A DNA stretch of 64,000 bases from Xanthomonas sacchari (GTDB lineage Bacteria; Pseudomonadota; Gammaproteobacteria; Xanthomonadales; Xanthomonadaceae), in the NCBI RefSeq assembly GCF_040529065.1, contig NZ_CP132343.1, forward strand, positions 806,001 to 870,000. Direction: 5' to 3'. The stretch's first letter is position 1; each line of letters opens with the position of its first letter. Below, piece after piece: positions 29,456 to 40,019 of the stretch. Under the pieces are notes generated by a model. The model was not told the DNA's origin, did not search any database, and was given only the letters and a program-made list of their open reading frames with translations. Both the position numbers and the translations under genes were made by a program.

Positions 29456-30009
29456 ACCTGATCGAAACTGCGATCCCCGGCTGTGCCGTCATCGAACCCA
29501 AGGTGTTCGGTGATGCGCGCGGCCATTTCTTCGAAAGCTGGAATGCCGAGCGGTTTGCAGAGGTCGGCTTGCCTGCAGTGTTCCTGCAGAGCAACGTCTC
29601 CGTCTCTTCCAAAGGCGTGCTGCGCGGCTTGCACTATCAGTGGCCACGGCCGCAGGGCAAGCTGGTCAGCGTCCTGGAGGGCGAGGTCTATGACGTCGCC
29701 GTGGACATACGCCGCGGTTCGCCCTACTTCGGACGGTGGGTTGCCGCCATCTTGAGTGCGGAGAATCGAAAGCAGTTCTGGATTCCGGAAGGCTTCGCCC
29801 ATGGGTTCGCAGTGCTGTCGGAGCGCGCGGTATTCAGCTATCTCTGCACCGATGTCTACGTCCAGGAAGCGGATGCTTCGGTGCGCTGGGATGACGCCGA
29901 TATTGCCGTGGACTGGCCGATCAATGCACCGGCGCTGTCGGCCAAGGACGAAAAGGCGCCCTTCCTGAAGGACATTGCGCAGGACCGTTTGCCGGTCTAC
30001 CAGCCATGA
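29452..30009 (+). CDS. rfbC: dTDP-4-dehydrorhamnose 3,5-epimerase
   Basis: A 185-residue cupin epimerase. The catalytic His is in LRGLHYQ and the [18 protein letters not shown] strands plus [11 protein letters not shown] are diagnostic. The start is a TTG inside the rfbA stop (TTGA); an ATG later in the frame would remove conserved residues. It acts third in the pathway, between RfbB and RfbD. Confidence 0.96.
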   Translation: MNLIETAIPGCAVIEPKVFGDARGHFFESWNAERFAEVGLPAVFLQSNVSVSSKGVLRGLHYQWPRPQGKLVSVLEGEVYDVAVDIRRGSPYFGRWVAAILSAENRKQFWIPEGFAHGFAVLSERAVFSYLCTDVYVQEADASVRWDDADIAVDWPINAPALSAKDEKAPFLKDIAQDRLPVYQP

Positions 30010-30920
30010 GCGTGCTGGTCTTCGGCGGCAACGGCCAGGTCGGGCAGGAACTGCTGCGCGCGCTGGCCGGGCAGGGACCGGTGATCGCGACCACGCGCAG
30101 CGGCCAGCTGCCCGACGGCAGTGGCTGTGAGCGTGCCGATTTCGACCAGCCGCAGACCCTGGGCGAGGTGCTGGACCGGCTGCGGCCGACGGCGGTGGTC
30201 AATGCCGCGGCCTATACCGCGGTCGATCGCGCCGAACAGGACGCCGAGGCGGCGCACCGCGCCAATGCCGAAGCGCCGGCGGCGATCGCCGCCTGGTGCG
30301 CGGCGCATGACACACCGCTGGTGCATTACTCCACCGACTATGTGTTCGATGGCCAGGGCACGCAGCCCTATCCCGAGGACGCGCCGACCGCACCTCTGGG
30401 CGTGTATGGCGCCACCAAGCTGGCCGGCGAAGAAGCGATCCGCGCCTCCGGTGCGCCGCACCTGATCTTCCGCACCGCCTGGGTGTACGCCGCGCACGGG
30501 CACAATTTCCTGCGCACCATGCTGCGCGTGGGCGCCGACCGCGACGAACTCAGGGTGGTCGCCGACCAGGTCGGCACGCCGACACCGGCGGCGCTGATCG
30601 CCGATGTCACTGCGCACGTGCTGGCGCAGCGCGCGACGTTGCCGTCCGGCACCTGGCATCTGACCGCGACCGGTGAGACCACCTGGCACGGCTTCGCCGA
30701 GGCGATCTTCGCCGAGGCGGCGGCGGCGGGCTTGTTGCCGCGCGCGCCGCGGGTGCTGCCGATTACCACTGCGGAGTATCCGACCCCGGCCAGGCGCCCG
30801 GCGTATTCGCGCCTGGACGTGTCGCGCCTGCAGCGCGATTTCGCGCTGGAACTGCCGCAGTGGCGCGATGGCCTGCACCAGGTGGTCGGCACACTCGCTG
30901 CGGCAGCGCCGGCCGCCTGA
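30006..30920 (+). CDS. rfbD: dTDP-4-dehydrorhamnose reductase
   Basis: A 304-residue SDR-like reductase giving dTDP-L-rhamnose. The cofactor loop GGNGQVGQEL, VNAAAYTAVDRAEQD, STDYVFDG and YGATKLAGE are all present. It overlaps rfbC by 4 bp and closes the rfbBACD operon, which ends at a strong bidirectional terminator shared with xanB. Confidence 0.96.
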   Translation: MSVLVFGGNGQVGQELLRALAGQGPVIATTRSGQLPDGSGCERADFDQPQTLGEVLDRLRPTAVVNAAAYTAVDRAEQDAEAAHRANAEAPAAIAAWCAAHDTPLVHYSTDYVFDGQGTQPYPEDAPTAPLGVYGATKLAGEEAIRASGAPHLIFRTAWVYAAHGHNFLRTMLRVGADRDELRVVADQVGTPTPAALIADVTAHVLAQRATLPSGTWHLTATGETTWHGFAEAIFAEAAAAGLLPRAPRVLPITTAEYPTPARRPAYSRLDVSRLQRDFALELPQWRDGLHQVVGTLAAAAPAA

Positions 30921-30957
30921 CCTGTCGTACGCGGTAAAACACCAGGCAGCGGAAAAA

Positions 30958-30986
30958 CAAAGAGCCGGGCAGTGCCCGGCTCTTTG
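30958..30986. terminator. Bidirectional terminator between rfbD and xanB
   Basis: A 13-bp stem caaagagccgggc/gcccggctctttg with a 3-nt loop has A-rich sequence on one side and T-rich on the other. It lies 37 bp after rfbD and 21 bp after the convergent xanB. Confidence 0.9.
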
Positions 30987-31007
30987 CGTTTGCGTCCAGC
31001 ATCGGCC

Positions 31008-32411
31008 TCAGGTGCGCCCGTAGGTGTCCTCGAAGCGCACGATGTCGTCCTCGCCCAGATAACTGCCCGACTGCACTTCGATCAGCTCCAGCGGCAGCTT
31101 GCCCGGGTTCTTCAGTCGATGCGTCACGCCGAGCGGGATGTAGGTACTCTGGTTCTCGGTGAGCAGCAGCACTTCGTCGCCACGGGTGACCTCGGCGGTG
31201 CCGCTGACCACGATCCAGTGCTCGGCACGATGGTGATGCATCTGCAGGCTCAGCGTGGCGCCGGGCTTGACCGTGATGCGCTTGACCTGGAAACGCTGGC
31301 CGTTGTCGATCGAGTCATAGGCGCCCCACGGGCGGTACACCTTGCGGTGCCAGGTGGCCTCGGAACGGCCGTTGGCCTTGATCTTGCCGACCACCTCCTT
31401 CACCTCCTGGATCCGCTCTTTGTGGCCGACCAGCACGGCGTCGTCGGTCTCCACCACTACCACGTCCTGCAGGCCCACCATTGCGATCAGGCGCGAGCCG
31501 TAGGCATAGGTATTGCGGCAATCGATCTCGATCACGTCGCCGTGGTGGGCGTTGCCGTTGGCGTCCTGCGGCGACACGTCCAGCAGCGCCGACCACGAGC
31601 CGACGTCGCTCCACTGTGCGTCCAGCGGCACCACCACCGCGTCGGCGGTCTTCTCCATCACCGCGTAGTCGATGGAGTCGGAGGGGCTGGCGGCGAAGGC
31701 GTCCTTGTCCAGGCGGGTGAAGTCGGCGTCGCGCTTGGCCGACTGCCACGCCTTGGTGCAGGCGTCGGCGATAGCCGGTTGGAACTTGCGCAGCTCTTCC
31801 AGATAGCGCGAAGCGCGGAACAGGAACATGCCGCTGTTCCAATAGTATTCGCCTGAGGTCAGATACCCCTGAGCGGTGGACAGGTCGGGCTTTTCGACGA
31901 AGCGCTCGACTGGGCGTGCGCCGACGCCGGCAGCCGCCTTGATGTAGCCGTAGCCGGTCTCCGGCGCGGTCGGCTTGATCCCGAAGGTCACCAGCTTGCC
32001 GTCGGCCGCCGAAGACGCTGCGGCCTGGACCGCGGCCTGGAACGCGGCTTCGTCCAGGATCACGTGATCGGATGGCAGGACCAGCAGCAGCGGGTCGGCC
32101 CCCTCACGCATCGCCTCCATCGCCGCGACCGCGATGGCGGGGGCGGTGTTGCGGCCCTTCGGTTCGAGCAGGATCGCGCCGGGCGTGACGCCGAGTTGCT
32201 GCAGTTGTTCTGCGGCAATGAAGCGGTGTTCTTCATTGGCCACCAGGATGGGGGCACGCCCGGCGATCGGCGCAGCGCGCAGCCAGGTCGACTGCAACAT
32301 GGTGGTGTCTCCCACCAGCGGCAGGAACTGTTTGGGATACGCCTCGCGCGACAGCGGCCAGAGACGGGTGCCGGAACCACCGGACAGGATGATGGGCAGA
32401 ATGTCGCTCAT
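31008..32411 (-). CDS. xanB: Mannose-6-phosphate isomerase/GDP-mannose pyrophosphorylase
   Basis: A 467-residue bifunctional enzyme. The N-terminal GMP domain has [20 protein letters not shown] and supplies GDP-mannose; the C-terminal cupin isomerase has [11 protein letters not shown] and [15 protein letters not shown]-mannose is needed for xanthan and, through Gmd and Rmd above, for the predicted D-rhamnose polymer. It faces rfbD across a shared terminator and lies downstream of xanA on the minus strand. Confidence 0.95.
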   Translation of the reverse strand: MSDILPIILSGGSGTRLWPLSREAYPKQFLPLVGDTTMLQSTWLRAAPIAGRAPILVANEEHRFIAAEQLQQLGVTPGAILLEPKGRNTAPAIAVAAMEAMREGADPLLLVLPSDHVILDEAAFQAAVQAAASSAADGKLVTFGIKPTAPETGYGYIKAAAGVGARPVERFVEKPDLSTAQGYLTSGEYYWNSGMFLFRASRYLEELRKFQPAIADACTKAWQSAKRDADFTRLDKDAFAASPSDSIDYAVMEKTADAVVVPLDAQWSDVGSWSALLDVSPQDANGNAHHGDVIEIDCRNTYAYGSRLIAMVGLQDVVVVETDDAVLVGHKERIQEVKEVVGKIKANGRSEATWHRKVYRPWGAYDSIDNGQRFQVKRITVKPGATLSLQMHHHRAEHWIVVSGTAEVTRGDEVLLLTENQSTYIPLGVTHRLKNPGKLPLELIEVQSGSYLGEDDIVRFEDTYGRT

Positions 32412-32466
32412 GAACGGAATGACTCCATGGATCCGTTGAAGGGGGAAGAGAAAGGAAAAAAAGCGA

Positions 32467-33813
32467 TCATGCTTTCAGCAGATCGGAAATTTCCTGCGTG
32501 CGCTGCTCCAGCAGCGCCGCATCGCCGCGGGTTTCCACGTTCAGGCGCAGCAGCGGTTCGGTGTTGGAACTGCGCAGGTTGAAACGCCAGTCGGCGAATT
32601 CGGCGCTGACGCCGTCGGTGTAGTCCAGCGTCGGTGCGTGCGAGGCGAAGTGCTCCATCACCCGCGCCACCGCGGCCTTGGCGTCAGCGACCTTGAAGTT
32701 GATCTCGCCGCTGCACGGGAACTTGCGCATGCGCGCCTCAACCAGGTCGGCCAGCGAGCGGCCGGACTGCGACACCAGCTCGGCGATCAGCAGCCACGGG
32801 ATCATGCCGGAGTCGGCGTAGGCGAATTCGCGGAAATAGTGGTGCGCGCTCATCTCGCCGCCGTACACGGCGTTCTCGCTGCGCATCTTCTCCTTGATGA
32901 AGGCATGGCCGCTCTTGCACAGCACCGGAATGCCGCCGGCCTCCTCGACCTGTTCGATCGTGTTCCAGGTCAGGCGTGGGTCGTGCACGACCTTGCCGCC
33001 CGGCTGCTTGGCCAGGATCGCCTGCGCGAGCAGGCCCACCAGGTAGTAGCCCTCGATGAAGCGGCCGTCGGCATCGAAGAAGAAGCAGCGGTCGAAGTCG
33101 CCGTCCCAGGCGATGCCGAAGTCGGCGCCGTGCTGCTTGACCGCGTCGGCGGTGGCGGCACGGTTCTCCGGCAGCAGCGGGTTGGGAATGCCGTTGGGGA
33201 AGTGCCCGTCCGGCTCGTGGAAGACGCGCACGAACTCGAACGGCAGGTGCGGCGCGAGCAGGTCGACGATGGCGCCGGCGCCGCCGTTGCCGGCGTTGAC
33301 CACCAGCTTCAGCGGCTTGAGCGTGGCGCGGTCGACATAGCTGAGCAGGTGTTCGATGTAGGCGCTCTTGTCCGGACGGTGGTGCTCGGCGGCGGTCGGC
33401 TCGGCGGCCGCCGCGGTGTCGGCGGCGACGGTGTCGCGGATCGCGAACAGGCCGGTATCGGAGCTGATCGGGCGCGCGTTCTCGCGCACCAGCTTCATGC
33501 CGTTGTAGTCCATCGGATTGTGGCTGGCGGTGACCATCACGCCGCCGGCGGCCTGCAGGTGGTCGGTCTGGAAATACACTTCCTCGGTGCCGCACAGGCC
33601 GATGTCGATGACCTCACGGCCGCTGGCGCGCAGGCCGGCCGACAGCGCGTCCTGCAGCCCCTGGCTGGCCAGGCGGACGTCGTGGCCGACCACCACCGGG
33701 CCGCTGCCCAATTGCCCCGCCAGCGCCACGCCGATCCTGCGGGCCAAGTCCTCGTTCAGTTCGTCGGGAACGCGGCCGCGGATGTCGTAGGCCTTGAATG
33801 CGGGAAGCGACAT
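32467..33813 (-). CDS. xanA: Phosphoglucomutase/phosphomannomutase
   Basis: A 448-residue alpha-D-phosphohexomutase. The phospho-serine loop [13 protein letters not shown], the metal site WDGDFDRCF and the sugar-binding [10 protein letters not shown] are present. It interconverts 6- and 1-phosphates of glucose and mannose and so feeds both RfbA and XanB, as known for the Xanthomonas xanA product. It is the first gene of xanAB. Confidence 0.95.
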   Translation of the reverse strand: MSLPAFKAYDIRGRVPDELNEDLARRIGVALAGQLGSGPVVVGHDVRLASQGLQDALSAGLRASGREVIDIGLCGTEEVYFQTDHLQAAGGVMVTASHNPMDYNGMKLVRENARPISSDTGLFAIRDTVAADTAAAAEPTAAEHHRPDKSAYIEHLLSYVDRATLKPLKLVVNAGNGGAGAIVDLLAPHLPFEFVRVFHEPDGHFPNGIPNPLLPENRAATADAVKQHGADFGIAWDGDFDRCFFFDADGRFIEGYYLVGLLAQAILAKQPGGKVVHDPRLTWNTIEQVEEAGGIPVLCKSGHAFIKEKMRSENAVYGGEMSAHHYFREFAYADSGMIPWLLIAELVSQSGRSLADLVEARMRKFPCSGEINFKVADAKAAVARVMEHFASHAPTLDYTDGVSAEFADWRFNLRSSNTEPLLRLNVETRGDAALLEQRTQEISDLLKA

Positions 33814-33946
33814 GGAAGAGGGTCCTAGTTGGGGGAAACCCGAGTGTAACGTTACGGCGCTTAATCGGTCGTTGCGGCGGTGCGGCGGGGGTCGCAGTCC
33901 CCGAGCGGCTAAACTAGCTGTCTACATTCCAATGCGGAGCTGGCGA

Positions 33947-34684
33947 ATGGGCGACACCTCTACCCCTGCGGGCGGGCGGCGCGGCAAGCTTTTCCCCGAT
34001 GCGGCCACGGCGCTGGCCGATGTGGTGGCGGACGGACAGACCCTGGCGGTCGGCGGGTTCGGCCTGTGCGGTATTCCCGAGGCCTTGATCGCGGCCTTGC
34101 GCGACAGCGGCGTCAACGGTCTCACCGTGATCTCCAACAATGCCGGCGTCGATGGCTTCGGCCTGGGCCAGCTGCTGGCGACGCGGCAGATCCGCAAGAT
34201 GATTTCGTCCTACGTCGGCGAGAACAAGGAGTTCGAACGCCAGTACCTGGCCGGCGAACTGGAGCTGGAATTCAATCCGCAGGGCACCCTGGCCGAACGC
34301 CTGCGCGCCGGCGGTGCCGGCATCCCCGCGTTCTTCACCGCCACCGGCTACGGCACGGTGGTCGCCGAGGGCAAGGAGACCCGCGAATTCGACGGCAAGC
34401 ATTACGTGCTGGAGACCGCGCTGCGCGCCGACGTGGCCCTGGTCAAGGCGTGGAAGGCCGATGCTGCCGGCAACCTGGTGTTCCGCAAGACCGCGCGCAA
34501 CTTCAACCCGGCCTGCGCGATGGCCGGCAAGCTCTGCATCGCCGAGGTCGAGCAGGTGGTGGAGACCGGCAGCCTGGATCCGGATCAGGTGCACCTGCCC
34601 GGCATCTACGTCGACCGCATCGTGCACAACCCGCATCCCGAAAAACGCATCGAACAGCGCACCCTGCGCCAGAAGGACGCCTGA
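33947..34684 (+). CDS. scoA: 3-oxoacid CoA-transferase subunit A
   Basis: A 245-residue alpha subunit of succinyl-CoA:3-ketoacid (acetoacetate) CoA-transferase. The CoA-binding loop [21 protein letters not shown] and the [12 protein letters not shown] region are typical. The ATG at 33947 has GGAG at 33937; an in-frame ATG at 33932 would add five residues. It is followed after 1 bp by scoB. The pair activates acetoacetate using succinyl-CoA. Confidence 0.93.
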   Translation: MGDTSTPAGGRRGKLFPDAATALADVVADGQTLAVGGFGLCGIPEALIAALRDSGVNGLTVISNNAGVDGFGLGQLLATRQIRKMISSYVGENKEFERQYLAGELELEFNPQGTLAERLRAGGAGIPAFFTATGYGTVVAEGKETREFDGKHYVLETALRADVALVKAWKADAAGNLVFRKTARNFNPACAMAGKLCIAEVEQVVETGSLDPDQVHLPGIYVDRIVHNPHPEKRIEQRTLRQKDA

Positions 34685-34685
34685 C

Positions 34686-35318
<633 letters not shown>

Positions 35319-35336
35319 GCGCCGGAACAGCGCCGC

Positions 35337-37403
35337 TCAGGTGCTGCGCTGCGCGTAGGCGTAGTCGTCGGACACCGGTAGCGGCTGGCCGAGCAGGTCG
35401 GCTGCGGTGGCGACGCGATAGCCGACGCACTCGGCCAGCGGCGCGACCAGCCGCTCCACCGCATGCGCCAGGGTGGCGTCGAGTTGTCCTTGCTCGGGCT
35501 CGAATTCGGACGGGCACAGGCCGCTGTCCAGCAGCGGCCGCAGCGCCTGCAGGCGCGCCCAGAACATGCTGCCGGAGATGAACTGCGCCTGCGCCAGGCG
35601 CGCGTCGCTGTGGCCGGTGCGGCGCAGCAGATAGTTGGCCCCCGCGCGGTTGCCGCCCCAGAACTCGGCCAACGGCAGCAGATGGCCTTCGGGTGCGACC
35701 AGGCCGAGCGCAGGATCCTGGGCGAAGGCCTGCAGCACGCGCGCGGCGCGGTCGGCGCCCGCCAGGCGCTGCAGCAGTTCGCTGCGCCAGGCATCGCCGT
35801 TGGACAGATGGGTGCTGCGCTTGGTGTGCAGTTTCAGCACCACGTCCACGCCGTCGCGCAGCAGCCGCTCGGCCGCGTGCAGGAACGGCAGGATGTCGCG
35901 GCCGCGGTTCTCCAGCGCCATCAGCTCGAACGGGAATGCGCACGCGTGCAGGTGCGCGCGCACGGCATCGGCCTGCTCAGGCGAGGTGGTGACCAGCAGG
36001 CGCCAGGGCAGGGCGCTCGCGGCGAGTTGCGCCAGCAGTTCCGGCAGCACCTGCGGATACCACGCGTGGATGATCGCGTGCGGTGTCGTGTCGCGCGCCG
36101 GCAGCGGTGCAAGCGCGCGACGGGTGGCGTCGAGATAGGCATGACCCAGTCGCGCATCCGGCTCCAGCACGGCGCCTTCGGCCCACTCGTTCCAGGCGTT
36201 GACGAACACCAGGCGCTGCTCGGCGCGGCGCCCCTGCAGCCGCGTGTGGATCGTGGTGCGCAGCCAGTCCTCGTAGCCGCGCGGCGAGGGATGCAGATAG
36301 ACGCGGCCGGCACCGGGGCGGCGCGCTTCGTTGTCCCAGCCCGGGTTGACGCCCGGATACAGCAGGTAGTCGGGCAGCGGGCGCGCGGCGATCTCCGCGG
36401 CCAGGGCGCGCCAATCCAGCACGGCACCGCTGTAGTCGGGATTGAGCAGGTGCTGGTCGGCCGCCAGCGAGCGCGGATTGCTCATGTTCGGCGGGAACTC
36501 GACCGCCGCGTCGAAGCCGATGTCGCGCGGGTCCGGCCGCTCGAAGCCCTGCACATAGGCCAGGTGCAGTTCGCCGATGCCGTGCGCGCGGCACCAGTCG
36601 CGCCAACGCGTGGCGGTGGCCTGCGGATCCGGCAGCAGGTGCGGGCGGTACACCAGCAGCATCGGCCGGCCGTCCACGCGCAGGCAGCGCGGGTCGCGCA
36701 GGTAGTCGGCGACGTGTGCGATGAAGTCCAGGTCGTCCTGCGCGCTGTGCGCCTGCGCCATCAGCACGTCGTCGCCGCGGCCGTCCCAGCGCCGCGACCA
36801 CTGTTCGTTGGCCCAGCACAGGCAGAACGGCAGCTCCAGCGTGGGATCGTCCAGCCACTGCCGCAGCGGCGTCTCCAGCAGGGTCTTGCCGCCGAACCAG
36901 TAGAAATAGAAGCAGAACGCGCCGATGCCGTACTGCTTCGCCAGCGCGACCTGCTGGCGCATGCTCTGCGGATTGCGCAGGTCGTAGAAGCCCAGGTCCG
37001 CCGGCAGCCGCGGCTGCACGTGTCCTTCGAATTGCGGCAGCGCGCGGGTGACGTTGCGCCATTCGGTGAAACCGGTGCCCCACCAGGCATCGTTCTCCGG
37101 GATCGGATGGAACTGCGGCAGGTAGAACGCCACCACGGTGGCCGGCAGCGGCGCGGGCAGCGGCGCCTGCTGCGAAGGCACGTAGCCGATCGCACGCTCG
37201 TCGGCGCGCGCGCGCGGCCGGCGCTCGCCGAATCCACCGCCCACCTGTCCGCGCGGCGGTGGCGGCACCAGATCCGCATGGCGTTCCAGGAACCGCGCGC
37301 GCAGGTGGTCGCGCTGTGCCTGCGACAGCGGCAGAGCGCGGAAGCCGGCACGCAGCGTCAGGAACAGTGCGGTCTTCAGGCGCGCGGGCAGGCCTGCGCT
37401 CAC
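35337..37403 (-). CDS. WbsX-like (GH99-type) and rhamnan-synthesis-F domain protein
   Basis: A 688-residue protein with a GTG start overlapping the stop of the ETF-quinone oxidoreductase gene (GTGA at 37400-37403). Residues about 70-430 match WbsX/GH99-like proteins: FYLPQFHPIPENDAWWG, the WTN-like GTGFTEWRNV, CWANEQWSRRWDG and FVNAWNEWAEGAVLEPD. Residues about 450-688 match the RgpF family (NRGRDILPFL, KLHTKRS, ISGSMFWAR). Both families occur in O-antigen and rhamnan assembly, so a role in adding or processing surface sugars is likely, yet it sits with respiratory genes. The much longer upstream frame is antisense-type noise over the flavoprotein gene. Confidence 0.82.
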   Translation of the reverse strand: MSAGLPARLKTALFLTLRAGFRALPLSQAQRDHLRARFLERHADLVPPPPRGQVGGGFGERRPRARADERAIGYVPSQQAPLPAPLPATVVAFYLPQFHPIPENDAWWGTGFTEWRNVTRALPQFEGHVQPRLPADLGFYDLRNPQSMRQQVALAKQYGIGAFCFYFYWFGGKTLLETPLRQWLDDPTLELPFCLCWANEQWSRRWDGRGDDVLMAQAHSAQDDLDFIAHVADYLRDPRCLRVDGRPMLLVYRPHLLPDPQATATRWRDWCRAHGIGELHLAYVQGFERPDPRDIGFDAAVEFPPNMSNPRSLAADQHLLNPDYSGAVLDWRALAAEIAARPLPDYLLYPGVNPGWDNEARRPGAGRVYLHPSPRGYEDWLRTTIHTRLQGRRAEQRLVFVNAWNEWAEGAVLEPDARLGHAYLDATRRALAPLPARDTTPHAIIHAWYPQVLPELLAQLAASALPWRLLVTTSPEQADAVRAHLHACAFPFELMALENRGRDILPFLHAAERLLRDGVDVVLKLHTKRSTHLSNGDAWRSELLQRLAGADRAARVLQAFAQDPALGLVAPEGHLLPLAEFWGGNRAGANYLLRRTGHSDARLAQAQFISGSMFWARLQALRPLLDSGLCPSEFEPEQGQLDATLAHAVERLVAPLAECVGYRVATAADLLGQPLPVSDDYAYAQRST

Positions 37404-39043
37404 AGGTTCTGGTAGTTCGGCCCGGAGCCGCCTTCCGGCGTCACCCAGTCGATGATCGTGTAGGGATCCTTGATGTCGCAGGTCTTGCAGTGCACGCAGT
37501 TGGCGGCGTTGATCTGCAGGCGCTTGCCGGCCGCGTCGTCGACGATCTCGTACACCGCCGCCGGGCAGAAGCGCGTGCAGGGGTTGCCGTATTCCTCGGT
37601 GCAGCGGGTCACGCAGATCTGCGGGTCTAGCACGTGCAGGTGCACCGGCTGGTCCTCGTCGTGCTCGGTGGCGGCGAAGTACACGCCCTGCAGGCGGTCG
37701 CGCGGGGCCAGTTCGCGCTGCACGTAGTCGCGCTTGGGCTGCTCGTGCTCGCCGAGCCGGTCCAGGCTCTTCCAGTCGGCGCCGACCTTCAGCGTCCACG
37801 GCGAGGCGCCCTTGACCAGGGTCTCCCAGGCGCCGTTGAGCAGGCCGAACCACAGGCCCTTCTTGAAGCCGGGCTTGATGTTGCGCACCTGGCGCAGTTC
37901 GGCCATCACCTCCGAGCCGCGCAGGCGCGCGTCGAAGCCGGCCGGATCGAGCGCGGCGCCGGCGGCGAGGTGTTCGGCGGCGAGCATGCCGCTGCGGATC
38001 GCCTGGTGGGTGCCCTTGATCTTGGGCACGTTGAGCAGGCCGGCGGTGTCGCCGATCAGCAGCGCGCCGGGCATCTCCACCTTCGGCAGCGACTGCCAGC
38101 CGCCGCTGGCGATGGCGCGCGCGCCGGCCGACAGGATGGTGCCGCCTTCCAGCAGCGACTTCATCATCGGGTGGTTCTTCCACTGCTGGAAGGCCTCCCA
38201 CGGGCGGTATTCGGGATCGTGGTAGTCCAGGCCGCTGACGTAGCCGAGCGCCACCTGGTTGTTCTCCAGGTGATACAGGAAGCTGCCGCCATAGGTCTTG
38301 CTGTCGGCCGGCCAACCCAGGGTGTGCACGATCTTGCCGGGGCTGACCCGGCCTTCGGGCAACTGCCACAGCTCCTTGATGCCGATCGAGAACGCCTGCG
38401 GATCGTGCCCGGCGTCGAGCGCGAAGCGCGCGATCAGGCGCTTGGTCAGGTGTCCGCGCGCGCCTTCGGCCAGCACCGTGACCTTGGCGCGGATATCGAT
38501 GCCGGCGGTGTAGCCGGGCTTGTGCGACCCGTCCTTGGCCACGCCCATGTCGCCGATGCGCACGCCCAGCACCGTGCCGTCCTCGGCGTGCAGGGTCTCG
38601 GCGGCGGCGAAGCCGGGGTAGATCTCCACGCCCAGCGCCTCGGCCTGCGGCGCCAGCCAGGCGCACATCGCGCCGAGGCTGACGATGAAGTTGCCGTGAT
38701 TGCGCATGCCCGGCGGCACCATCGGGAACTTGTGCCCGCCGTCCTTGCTCAGGTACCAGAACTCGTCCTCGGCCGCGGGCACGCAGATCGGCGGCGGGTT
38801 GTCGCGCCAGCCCGGCAGCAGCGCGTCCAGCGGCCCCGGTTCGATCACCGCGCCAGACAGGATATGCGCGCCGATGGTGCTGGCCTTCTCGATCACGCAG
38901 ACCGAGATGTCGGGGTTGAGCTGCTTGAGCCGGATCGCGAACGCCAACCCGGCCGGGCCCGCGCCGACGGTGACGACGTCGTATTCCATGACGTCGCGCT
39001 CCACTGGCTCCGGCGCATTGGCGCCGCCCTCGGTTCCCGTCAT
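37400..39043 (-). CDS. Electron-transfer flavoprotein:ubiquinone oxidoreductase
   Basis: A 547-residue inner-membrane-associated flavoprotein that takes electrons from EtfAB and reduces ubiquinone. The FAD fold VVTVGAGPAGLAFAIRL, the second FAD region ALLIGDTAGLLNVPKIKG and a C-terminal 4Fe-4S site (Cys of CTRFCPA and NCVHCKTCDIKDP) are visible. A frame extends upstream, but the ATG at 39043 gives the normal length. It is divergent from the AlkB-like gene and coupled to the WbsX/RgpF gene. Confidence 0.95.
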   Translation of the reverse strand: MTGTEGGANAPEPVERDVMEYDVVTVGAGPAGLAFAIRLKQLNPDISVCVIEKASTIGAHILSGAVIEPGPLDALLPGWRDNPPPICVPAAEDEFWYLSKDGGHKFPMVPPGMRNHGNFIVSLGAMCAWLAPQAEALGVEIYPGFAAAETLHAEDGTVLGVRIGDMGVAKDGSHKPGYTAGIDIRAKVTVLAEGARGHLTKRLIARFALDAGHDPQAFSIGIKELWQLPEGRVSPGKIVHTLGWPADSKTYGGSFLYHLENNQVALGYVSGLDYHDPEYRPWEAFQQWKNHPMMKSLLEGGTILSAGARAIASGGWQSLPKVEMPGALLIGDTAGLLNVPKIKGTHQAIRSGMLAAEHLAAGAALDPAGFDARLRGSEVMAELRQVRNIKPGFKKGLWFGLLNGAWETLVKGASPWTLKVGADWKSLDRLGEHEQPKRDYVQRELAPRDRLQGVYFAATEHDEDQPVHLHVLDPQICVTRCTEEYGNPCTRFCPAAVYEIVDDAAGKRLQINAANCVHCKTCDIKDPYTIIDWVTPEGGSGPNYQNL

Positions 39044-39156
39044 CTGCTCCGCTCCCGTTGGCTCGTTCTGGCTGCCCGCATTTTCAGGGTTTGCGCGTGA
39101 AGGGGCAAATTCCGCACGCAGGCGTATGGTGGCCGCAGGCATGCTAGCGTGGCGCG

Positions 39157-39777
39157 ATGGAACTGGACCTGCCCGGCGCCGATCTGCGCTGGTATCCCGA
39201 GTGGCTGGACCCGGCCGCGGCGGCGGCGCTGTGCGCGCAGTTGCTGCAGGAAGTGCCGTGGGAGGTGCACCGCATCCGCCTGTTCGGCAAGCTGGTCGAT
39301 TCGCCGCGGCTGAGCTGCTGGATCGGCGACGCCGACGCCAGCTACCGCTATTCCGGCACCCGCTTCGCGCCGCGTCCATGGCCGGCGGCGCTGCTGCCGC
39401 TGCGTGCGCGGCTGGCGGCCGAGACTGGGGTGGAATTCAACAGCGTGCTCGCCAACCGCTACCGCGACGGCCGCGACGCCATGGGCTGGCACAGCGACGA
39501 CGAGCGCGAACTCGGTCCGACGCCGGTGATCGCCTCGCTGAGCCTGGGCGCCACGCGTCGCTTCGTGCTGCGCCATCGTCAGCAGCCGGCGCTGCGGCAG
39601 GCGCTGGAGCTGACCTCTGGCGGCCTGCTGCTGATGACGGGCGACACCCAGCGCCTGTACCGACACGCCCTGCCGCGCACCGCCAAGCCGGTCGGCGAAC
39701 GGATCAACCTGACGTTTCGCCGCATTGCGCATGATCCCTTCTCCCTTCGGGAGAAGGTGCCCCGAAGGGGCGGATGA
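39157..39777 (+). CDS. AlkB-like 2-oxoglutarate/Fe(II) dioxygenase
   Basis: A 206-residue protein of the AlkB repair/demethylation family. Iron ligands lie in the H-x-D motif WHSDDE and the later YRHALPRT; the 2-oxoglutarate arginines are in RINLTFRR. NRYRDGRDAMGWHSDDE and ASLSLGATRRFVLRH are typical of the ALKBH2/3-like bacterial group, which repairs alkylated bases. The last about 14 codons (DPFSLREKVPRRGG) are read from the dispersed repeat that begins at 39734, so the natural C-terminus has been replaced by repeat-encoded residues. Confidence 0.88.
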   Translation: MELDLPGADLRWYPEWLDPAAAAALCAQLLQEVPWEVHRIRLFGKLVDSPRLSCWIGDADASYRYSGTRFAPRPWPAALLPLRARLAAETGVEFNSVLANRYRDGRDAMGWHSDDERELGPTPVIASLSLGATRRFVLRHRQQPALRQALELTSGGLLLMTGDTQRLYRHALPRTAKPVGERINLTFRRIAHDPFSLREKVPRRGG

Positions 39778-40015
39778 GGGTGCGAGTTGCAAGGGTGGCG
39801 TCTGGGGGAGATGGCTCCCTGGCGGCCGAACCCTCACCCCCGGCCCCTCTCCCGGTGGGAGAGGGGGGGGCGACGCCTTAATCCCTTCTCCCTTTGGGAG
39901 AAGGTGCCCCGAAGGGACGGATGAGGGTACGAGTTGCCAGGGAGGCGTCTGGAGGAGATGGCTCCCTGGCGGTCGCACCCTCACCCCCTACCCCTCTCCC
40001 GGTGGGAGAGGGGGG
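39734..40015. repeat. Two tandem copies of a palindromic element (period 147 bp)
   Basis: Copies start at 39734 and 39881. Each opens with a cccttctccc/gggagaagg hairpin and closes with a ccctctccc/gggagaggg hairpin, with a variable middle. This is the structure of a REP/MITE-like dispersed element. The first copy supplies the stop codon of the AlkB-like gene; the last hairpin lies 4 bp past the stop of the convergent lipoprotein gene and may act as its terminator. Confidence 0.85.
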
Positions 40016-40019
40016 CCAA

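Noticed and set aside
37404-38666. Upstream extension of the WbsX/RgpF gene to 1109 codons
   Set aside because: The extra part lies out of frame over the ETF-quinone oxidoreductase gene and is Arg/Ala/Gly noise; the GTG at 37403 overlapping the flavoprotein stop is the natural start.
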